NCBI GenBank assembly: GCA_038744685.1
Contig: JBCDMB010000016.1
Location: 1-64,000 of the forward strand
Direction of reading: 5' to 3'
From: Verrucomicrobiota bacterium
GTDB taxonomy: Bacteria; Verrucomicrobiota; Verrucomicrobiia; Opitutales; Puniceicoccaceae
DNA: 64,000 nucleotides
A model generated the notes under the pieces. It had not been told where the DNA came from and searched no databases. It saw only the letters and a program-made list of their open reading frames with translations. Every line of letters begins with the position of its first letter. The stretch's first letter is position 1. This document shows positions 58,401-64,000 of this stretch, piece after piece. Made by a program: the position numbers and the translations under genes.

Positions 58401-61400
58401 AATGTTTGCGCCAGTGCCGCGTAACTGTTCCCAGGACATGCGCAGGGCGCTGTCAAATTGTGCTTCCCAGGTTAGATTGCCCGGCATGATGCGCTTTACG
58501 ATATTATTGGCGTCATCGTAATTCAATGTAACTTGTGAACTATCGGGCTTAGTCGTGGTGAGCAAGCGATTGCGCGAATCATGAGAGAACTGTGTTTCCA
58601 ACTGAAGCTCATCAAAGCTGTTGGTCAGATTACCGGCCGCATCATAGACTTGGCGACTTTTTGTATTGTCGGCGAAGACGGTTAAGACGGTGTTTCCGAA
58701 CGTGTCAGTGTAATTCTTAGTTATTAAAGTATTGGCGCTTTGTGCTCCAACACGTAGCACGCGAAATTCAGTGACAGCGCTATGGTTATCGTCATAGGCA
58801 AAGCCCGTTTCATCTTCGGTGACAAAGGTATTGGCATCCAGATAACCGATAGCAGTTGGCCGATTGAGCGCATCAAAATTTTCCACTTTCAATACATCCC
58901 CAATGGTTGTCTGGACCTGAAAAGGAACCGTCGTGCCGTAAACATAATTGATGGTGGTTTCTTGGAGGCTCGAGGCAGGTTGCCCGGAATCAGGGTGCGT
59001 GGCAGCGGGTGGACCAAGCTGACGAACAACACGATCGACACCATCAAACTCGGTTTCAGTGACGTAAGATACGCTATCCGTGGCAAACTCTTCCAAGGAC
59101 ACTGTATTTCTGCGTGTGTCGTAGCCCACAACGAGCTTGGCGAGCGTGTCACTGCCTTTGGCTAATATACGGGTCTCGGTTAGGGAAGTATCGTCATAAG
59201 TATGCGTCCAGACGGCATCATTGGATAATGTGCGAGTCTTAACCCGCCCATCCAGATAGTAGTGCCACTGCGTTACCCGATTATCTGGCAAGGTCTTCTG
59301 CCTAGGCTGGCCGGTGATTGTGTAAAGCGTTGTGGTTACTCCACTCAGGGTATTTGTGTGTTGGTAGACCTGACCGCCCGGTTCATGAGTGAAACTTTCA
59401 GTTGCCACATCAGTGGTTCCAACAGCATGGGTAATGCTGTTATTGCGGCCAAGCTCATCATACCCCATCGCGGTTTCGTTACCGCGCGGATCGAGCGTTG
59501 AGACGAGACTGCCAAAGCCATCATATTCAAAGTAAGTGATAGCTTGGCCTAAGAAAGTGTCCTGACCGGGCACGGCTTCGATACCGCTGCCATCAGACTT
59601 TGCCTGTGAGCGCCAACGGACTTCAGCAATGACTCGACCGCCGCCATCATAATCACGGAAAACATAATCCTCCGGATTAAAACGGGGTCCATCTTCCCAA
59701 GTAACTTCGCCATGTTGGTTGTAATAGGTAATGTTCCATGAGAGCGCATCGTTTGAGCTGTCTGAAGCATATTGCGTTGAAGATTTGAGGCGTCCCATCA
59801 TGTCATAATCAAAGCGACCTGTTCTGCCAGCGGGATCACTTTCACGGATCAACTCACCTTTGGGGTTGTATTCGTAGGTTGTCACAATATCGGGCGCTGA
59901 TGTGAAGGTCTTTTGGGTTCTGGTCTCTGCAAAACCCTTAGCGCTGTAGGTCCAAGACGTTTCGGTTTTATCATCAACATCGAGATCTGATTGTGAGGTT
60001 GAACGCAAAAGAAGGCCGTGGGCTTCTTCTCCAGTTCCAATGACACGTCCATAGCGGAATGTTCTTTCTTGAATCCTATCAGTAGCGGACGGCTCGAGAG
60101 CATTGATTGCCGGATTCACGATTGCATATTCTGCGCTTTTGGTGGGGAGATACGCATAAAGATAGGTTCCGGGGTTGGAGCTGTCTTCCTCATAGTCAGC
60201 ACCACCGCTAATGGTCGGGTATGTGTGATATGTGACTTTTTGGGCCAGGCCGGGTGCAGGTGCCGGTCGGATGACTTTCCTTAAATAGTGTTTATCAGCA
60301 TCGAAAAAGTAATAGACAGGAACTGTCTCGGAAACGCCGTCACCCGTTACATCACCCTCAATGGAAACCTTACGCACTGATCCCACAGCATCATATTCAT
60401 AGTGGGTTTTCATGCCGCGCTTGTCTTTGAGCGTTTTGATGCTGCGCACAAAGCTGTTAGGCTCTGTGCCGTCAAACCAGTTATATGTCACTACGTAGTC
60501 GATGTCGGTATTGCCGGGGGCAAAACTTGTTGCAAGCGGATCAGCGATAAAATAATAGATGCCGTCTTTGTGGACATAGGCGGTTGTGACACGGCCTAAA
60601 GCCGGGCGCACGTCACTATGAACGTAAGTTACATCAAAGCCTGCTGTGACCCAGGGATCGCCATTGGGATTATATTCAAACTCAGCAACCTCAACTGGAG
60701 TCAGATCAAGCCCTACGGTCATATACTGCTTGGATACCCTGCGATACATCGGATCGGAAAAGGTCGCATCCTTCGGGTCGTATTGGCTGTCATATTCATT
60801 GACCACCAGCCGTCCGTCAGGCTTAGTGATTTTGGTCAGAAGGTGCGTTGAATAGGGTTCGTTATTTTCGTCCGCATCCAGCAGGATTTGATAGTCATAT
60901 TTGATCGTGGAGTTATCCGGCAAAGTGACTGAAATCATGTCGCCAAATCCGTCGTAGGCGTAATTAACCCTGCGACCGTCATTGGTGAAAATTTCCGTGA
61001 CCTGGCTGCGCACATTATAAACAAAGCCTAGGAAATTGCCGTTGCTGCTTTCGATCCGGCGTAACTGCCCGCATTCCGGCAGCGTATTGTCTTCATAGTA
61101 GAAAAAATCGAGAGCATTACCAAAGGGATCGCGCCATTCTTCCAGATAGGGACGCTCACGCGTGATGGTATCAGTTCCATCGGTAACGGGGAAGGAACGC
61201 ACCTTGTATTTAGCCACATGACCGTTGGCCTTGTAGAGTTTATAAATTTCATCCGAGCCATCTGTGGTCTTTTCGATGTAGGCGCTAAAAGGATTGGTCT
61301 GTCCGCCAATATCACCGCCATTAAAATTATTGAGCTGTTCATTGTCCGTCGGTTCCGGCTCCCATCTTTCAGGAGAAGAACTGACGACTTTGCGGTAAGC

Positions 61401-64000
61401 TACAACGGAACCGTCAGGCTCTGCGGCATAGATCAAATCCCCCGATTGCGTGATATTGATGTAAGGCATCAAGGTGAACTTCCAGCCATAGCCAAGCAGA
61501 TTGTGAGATTCGTTCATCGACCCGTAGTTACGCCGAATTTCCAGGGAGAGCGGACCGGGGATGGTCAAATCGATGGTATCAATGTAAAACTCCCCATTGA
61601 CCACGTTTACTGGATCGATCACGAAGCTGTTGCCCTGACCGCCAAAACTGTTCCATGACGTTTCACCTAGCCATCCTGTCGAAAACAAAGTTTCACCAGC
61701 AGTGCCGATATTGCCGCCAGCTGATCCGAAGCCAAGTTGCGAGTAGCCGGTGCTCCATGATGTTTCTGAAAAGCTGTCTACACCAAAGCTTCCACTATCA
61801 ATGCCGCTGAAGAATGAAATGGCATCATTATTTGTGGTAACACCGCTGGAAAAGAAGTCAGTGCCACCAGTGCCAAAATTACCAAGAGTGTAGTTACCCG
61901 TGAAATTTTGCGTCAGGGAAAGATTATCAAAATTAGAAGATTGAAAGATTGATGAGGGTAATGATGAACCCGCGCCGCCAGCGGCTTGGCCATCGATCAA
62001 TGCACCTACTTTTTCCGGGGCCATATAGAGCACGCCCATGCCGTTATAAGCGTTTGCATCACCGGACATAGCGATGTCAAACGGTGTAATGTATGCAGAT
62101 TCCCAACCTGCGGGTGTGTAACCTGCATCGTCCAGACCAAAAGCCTCATAAACTGTATCCCAAGCGTCCCCGGCTTCGGTTCTTAAAACCCCGAAAGTAG
62201 AGAGAGGATCAGCATCGGCTGCGGCGTCTGCTGCGGCAAATTCTGACCGGGTAAAAGAGTAAAAGCCCTGACCATTATTGCCTTCTGTTGGTGCGTGACG
62301 TTCATTGGCCAATCGCAATAATTGAACAGTCGAAATAGCATTTTCCTGCCCGAAAAACGTATTGAGAGCCTGATGTTCATGCGATGAACCATTGATGCCA
62401 TCCAGAAATAGAATGTCTTCTTGAACTTCAGCGACAGTTTCAGATGAAAATGGATGGTGCGATTGATTGCGTAGATAGCGGAAATTAATAGGGATATCGA
62501 CGCTTGGTGTGGTCCAGTTTGTATTGCCGCTGCCAGGGGTCGGCTCGATTGAAGCTACACAAACGCCGTATCGCAAAGTCGTGTGAACTTTATGCAGGTT
62601 CATGAGTTGGCGGTTTTCAATTTCCTCGTCCATCCAGAATGTCAGTCCGGTCATGAACATATTGACGCCGACATAATCCTGAACTGGTGGCGTTGTAGAT
62701 GCTCTTTCCATTTCCCAAAACTTACGGGCGTGAACATCGAGCATTTCCTGCGTTACACGGCCAGCATTGTAGCAAATCGCCGCAAGTGAGTTGTCCTTAA
62801 AGTTTCTGGTAAATTCGTCCGGCAGGACATCGGTTTGCATACCGCTGACCGAAATCTTTATTTCCAGTGCAGATCCGGGGTCATTCACTTCCTTATATTG
62901 CCTTGCCCAAATGGTGGATGATGAAAAATTGCCCGTCGATAAGGACACGCTTTCATCAAAGGGGCTGAGTTCCAGGGCGATCTTGTTGGTTCCCGGCTTA
63001 TAGAAGGCGTAGAACCGGCGATTATGCAGGTCGGCAAGTTTGAGTTCCTGCGTTTCAATCAGGGTAGAGCCGCCACCCGCTGTTTGAATCTCAAACTTGA
63101 TCTTTGCAAACCGAGCGTCATCGGCAGCGTCTTTGAGGTCATTGGTTTTAACAATGAGTGGTTCGGTGAAATTCGCATCGGTCAAATCGCCAATAATCAG
63201 GGGCTGAGGGAAATCGCTCCAATCCCAGTAGTGGTTTGTGCGATTGTAGATATTTAGGCCGAAATCATCGACGGAGAGGTTATCATCGGCAACCTGTTGT
63301 TGAAGGTAGCGTTCAAACAGCAGGGCGGCGGTATCGCGCCCATCGTTACCAATCAGGTTGTTGATGGCGGAATCATTGGTGAGGTATTTCTCCGCCCATT
63401 TTTTTCCGGAATCATACCCAGCGGGAAAGTAACCATAGGGGTCTAGACCTTCTTCAACAACAGTGTCCTTAATCCAAGGGAAAAGATGCACCCATTCGCC
63501 GTTTGAACCTGACTTGTCTGTATAGACAATCACCCACGGAAACTGAAAGTGAAGCAACGAACTGTCGATATCGGCACCTTCAATCAAATGCAGCCCCAGC
63601 ATGTTATTTACATGCCGGGTTAGTAGCCAGAGTCCCTGATTGCTGGTGGCCGATGTTGATTTGACGTAGGCGGTAGGATAGCCAGCTCTGCGCAGGAGAT
63701 GAACCAGCAGAGCGCATTGTTCCCAGGGCGAGCCCTGCTTTTCCATATAAGTTCCTAAAGCGCCACGCACGAGCTGTTGATTGGCTCTGGTTTCCGGTTC
63801 TTCGCCGGGAAGCGCGCCATAGACAAAAGTATTGGTCAGATCGATTTCATTTTGCACGAATGCAGCCAAGGCGATCGGGTCGCCAGCCAGGTCTTCGACC
63901 AGTTGATCCAACATTTCATGGCCTCGCAGCTCACTGCTGACATTGGATGGGATGTCTCCCAACCCGTCACCGTTGCCATCAGCCCATCTGTAGCTTAGTG
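55464..64000 (-). CDS. Giant RHS/YD-repeat protein with N-terminal transglutaminase-like domain (5' partial)
   Basis: At least 2832 residues; the frame stays open to the window edge, where DGNGDGLGD suggests a calcium-binding thrombospondin-3-type repeat. Order from the first TTG: a transglutaminase-like domain (residues 60-190; Cys in PWEQCALLVHLL, His in WVHLFPW), a Gly/Ser/Thr/Phe-rich stretch (about 680-785), a DUF6531-type domain (DPVNVVNGEFYIDTIDLTIPG), YD repeats to about 2500 interrupted by an Ig-like insert, and the RHS core GTRYYDPISGSFISTDPLG...NFFDPTGR at about 2510-2550. The 280-residue tip after it differs from the repeats and has no toxin motif I recognise. It fits a polymorphic toxin or a large secreted wall/surface protein. 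Base usage is more AT-rich than the ribosomal block. Confidence 0.88.
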   Translation of the reverse strand, partial: LSYRWADGNGDGLGDIPSNVSSELRGHEMLDQLVEDLAGDPIALAAFVQNEIDLTNTFVYGALPGEEPETRANQQLVRGALGTYMEKQGSPWEQCALLVHLLRRAGYPTAYVKSTSATSNQGLWLLTRHVNNMLGLHLIEGADIDSSLLHFQFPWVIVYTDKSGSNGEWVHLFPWIKDTVVEEGLDPYGYFPAGYDSGKKWAEKYLTNDSAINNLIGNDGRDTAALLFERYLQQQVADDNLSVDDFGLNIYNRTNHYWDWSDFPQPLIIGDLTDANFTEPLIVKTNDLKDAADDARFAKIKFEIQTAGGGSTLIETQELKLADLHNRRFYAFYKPGTNKIALELSPFDESVSLSTGNFSSSTIWARQYKEVNDPGSALEIKISVSGMQTDVLPDEFTRNFKDNSLAAICYNAGRVTQEMLDVHARKFWEMERASTTPPVQDYVGVNMFMTGLTFWMDEEIENRQLMNLHKVHTTLRYGVCVASIEPTPGSGNTNWTTPSVDIPINFRYLRNQSHHPFSSETVAEVQEDILFLDGINGSSHEHQALNTFFGQENAISTVQLLRLANERHAPTEGNNGQGFYSFTRSEFAAADAAADADPLSTFGVLRTEAGDAWDTVYEAFGLDDAGYTPAGWESAYITPFDIAMSGDANAYNGMGVLYMAPEKVGALIDGQAAGGAGSSLPSSIFQSSNFDNLSLTQNFTGNYTLGNFGTGGTDFFSSGVTTNNDAISFFSGIDSGSFGVDSFSETSWSTGYSQLGFGSAGGNIGTAGETLFSTGWLGETSWNSFGGQGNSFVIDPVNVVNGEFYIDTIDLTIPGPLSLEIRRNYGSMNESHNLLGYGWKFTLMPYINITQSGDLIYAAEPDGSVVAYRKVVSSSPERWEPEPTDNEQLNNFNGGDIGGQTNPFSAYIEKTTDGSDEIYKLYKANGHVAKYKVRSFPVTDGTDTITRERPYLEEWRDPFGNALDFFYYEDNTLPECGQLRRIESSNGNFLGFVYNVRSQVTEIFTNDGRRVNYAYDGFGDMISVTLPDNSTIKYDYQILLDADENNEPYSTHLLTKITKPDGRLVVNEYDSQYDPKDATFSDPMYRRVSKQYMTVGLDLTPVEVAEFEYNPNGDPWVTAGFDVTYVHSDVRPALGRVTTAYVHKDGIYYFIADPLATSFAPGNTDIDYVVTYNWFDGTEPNSFVRSIKTLKDKRGMKTHYEYDAVGSVRKVSIEGDVTGDGVSETVPVYYFFDADKHYLRKVIRPAPAPGLAQKVTYHTYPTISGGADYEEDSSNPGTYLYAYLPTKSAEYAIVNPAINALEPSATDRIQERTFRYGRVIGTGEEAHGLLLRSTSQSDLDVDDKTETSWTYSAKGFAETRTQKTFTSAPDIVTTYEYNPKGELIRESDPAGRTGRFDYDMMGRLKSSTQYASDSSNDALSWNITYYNQHGEVTWEDGPRFNPEDYVFRDYDGGGRVIAEVRWRSQAKSDGSGIEAVPGQDTFLGQAITYFEYDGFGSLVSTLDPRGNETAMGYDELGRNNSITHAVGTTDVATESFTHEPGGQVYQHTNTLSGVTTTLYTITGQPRQKTLPDNRVTQWHYYLDGRVKTRTLSNDAVWTHTYDDTSLTETRILAKGSDTLAKLVVGYDTRRNTVSLEEFATDSVSYVTETEFDGVDRVVRQLGPPAATHPDSGQPASSLQETTINYVYGTTVPFQVQTTIGDVLKVENFDALNRPTAIGYLDANTFVTEDETGFAYDDNHSAVTEFRVLRVGAQSANTLITKNYTDTFGNTVLTVFADNTKSRQVYDAAGNLTNSFDELQLETQFSHDSRNRLLTTTKPDSSQVTLNYDDANNIVKRIMPGNLTWEAQFDSALRMSWEQLRGTGANISRRVDFNYYTTGDNIGLLNTRIENSGSADQITHTFDYDGALRIKETTSTAANYPDITLARSFDLRGLTTFMTRSSPSDADLIPSVRIARLYDGYKQIIDEKVEIGAGSGNAFNSQLLHSHLVQVWDASGRRETLQMGEGIPAKGSWTPTMDFDFIASGMIDQIIPATASNSWALDFEYSTNGQLNRSYTNVWYGGGASVYEVKRTHTISNGFNDSLRDARGRVLKRDLFTELDPANDIYAFLFRNTLVRDSDGKISSCTSLHTNGTGSNWATLNETRTYTYDPQNRRLATETFQPTPESPLAMETLKYTFDDDDLGVRIKAENQTDSATLWEADPSNNGLDAFKRIAEEDRVSDFYSFIAQGDAVGPGKFSLWIGQGVSPTTWDFVNTVFPDPDYGSGQWQVPLSLPDGQYTLRAEAEHSHPSSSFTSTSTSTFTIAAGGEQRTVSNTYDYSGKLIARSWASGQVTQNMTWDAGGKLVKVVQADTRTTPLLPDYTWTAIYDGGGRRIKTTFVPSNAPQAGAEAARAIHCWYDPSIEFLEVAVETQGKRWWKFHGPDLDADYGSFQGVGGLEAVVDEESGAFYPIIDDNFGNVVGHVNTGTLDNTGDDVFLWTEIQMSGYGPLPGYQMKALEESGDLVLSLAWQGRRIDPTGLFCMGTRYYDPISGSFISTDPLGHEATLDLYSYAGGDPINFFDPTGRFPKGEDGVVHGVDFTGEKDWSIGLIRQGQLIVKDPDTNFFQKVGGGILTAAGGFLSIPDTMEGAQIATSQVKHEMNQKLETGQIGTFEYSLYRSANFFGNFGLGTTDFTTGVFVDPVNTALDTGKGIAYDFPVKIYSDGKAFINDPSYISFVDNFENAVNIGLIVGPAKRNFFEEVGHSQFRDAWWNSPTPGAKGLLSAETRGHRALSEAGAWIMSAGKNGEPFPFAFESSVFLGAGRSKERGGLLSGPTDSVFQSAPFLLNAANSATVTPMGSNPSSRP

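Overview
The window looks like the chromosome of a Gram-negative bacterium, most likely a member of the Verrucomicrobiota (Opitutae-like). The support is gene content and protein style, not a search: a tRNA-Thr–tuf–tRNA-Trp–secE–nusG–rplKAJL–rpoBC block, lipid A heptosyltransferase-type and menaquinone genes, a PEP-CTERM-like tail, a DUF971 protein and dispersed palindromic repeats. No rRNA and no CRISPR array were seen.

Region 1-4100 is accessory. It has a short inverted-repeat element, an alpha/beta hydrolase with an N-terminal domain of the kind found on conflict-system effectors, the 5' fragment of a group II intron, and a two-gene module that by length, order, topology and local sequence resembles the phage lambda exclusion pair RexA/RexB. 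The rexA-like gene appears to carry a +1 frameshift near its start.

Region 4150-16950 is the conserved transcription/translation block on the minus strand, read from tRNA-Thr down to rpoC, with an attenuator-like hairpin between rplL and rpoB. The beta' subunit seems to have lost all four cysteines of its second zinc site. Region 16950-46050 is mostly housekeeping: DUF971, a MIP channel, radC, an FGGY kinase, ndh, aroE, a SirB1-like protein, ffh, dapF (both catalytic cysteines changed to serine), clpP, rpiB, menA, lipA, a thioesterase, mutY, valS, a heptosyltransferase, an SDR-DUF2867 protein, an AsmA-like protein, a carboxyltransferase without its biotin domain, envelope proteins, a four-gene ACP/AMP-ligase/SDR/hexapeptide-transferase cassette, and ogt. 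Three repeat elements interrupt it, the most striking a nested-palindrome element with perfect 25-bp terminal inverted repeats at 38685-38953.

Region 46150-49470 looks like a decayed chromosomal integron. An inactivated integron-integrase C-terminus is transcribed away from a run of small, unrelated, mostly secreted or membrane ORFs separated by spacers that share a common core; an L-fuconate dehydratase gene sits beyond them. Region 49800-53700 has a Kef-type antiporter and a GbsR-like regulator operon, with four TGACA motifs on an exact 11-bp period (Pho-box-like) upstream. At about 54090 a VWA-domain gene is cut off, and from there to the window end lies a block with a giant RHS/YD-repeat protein (more than 2830 residues, running off the window) and three small genes behind it, the first a candidate immunity protein.
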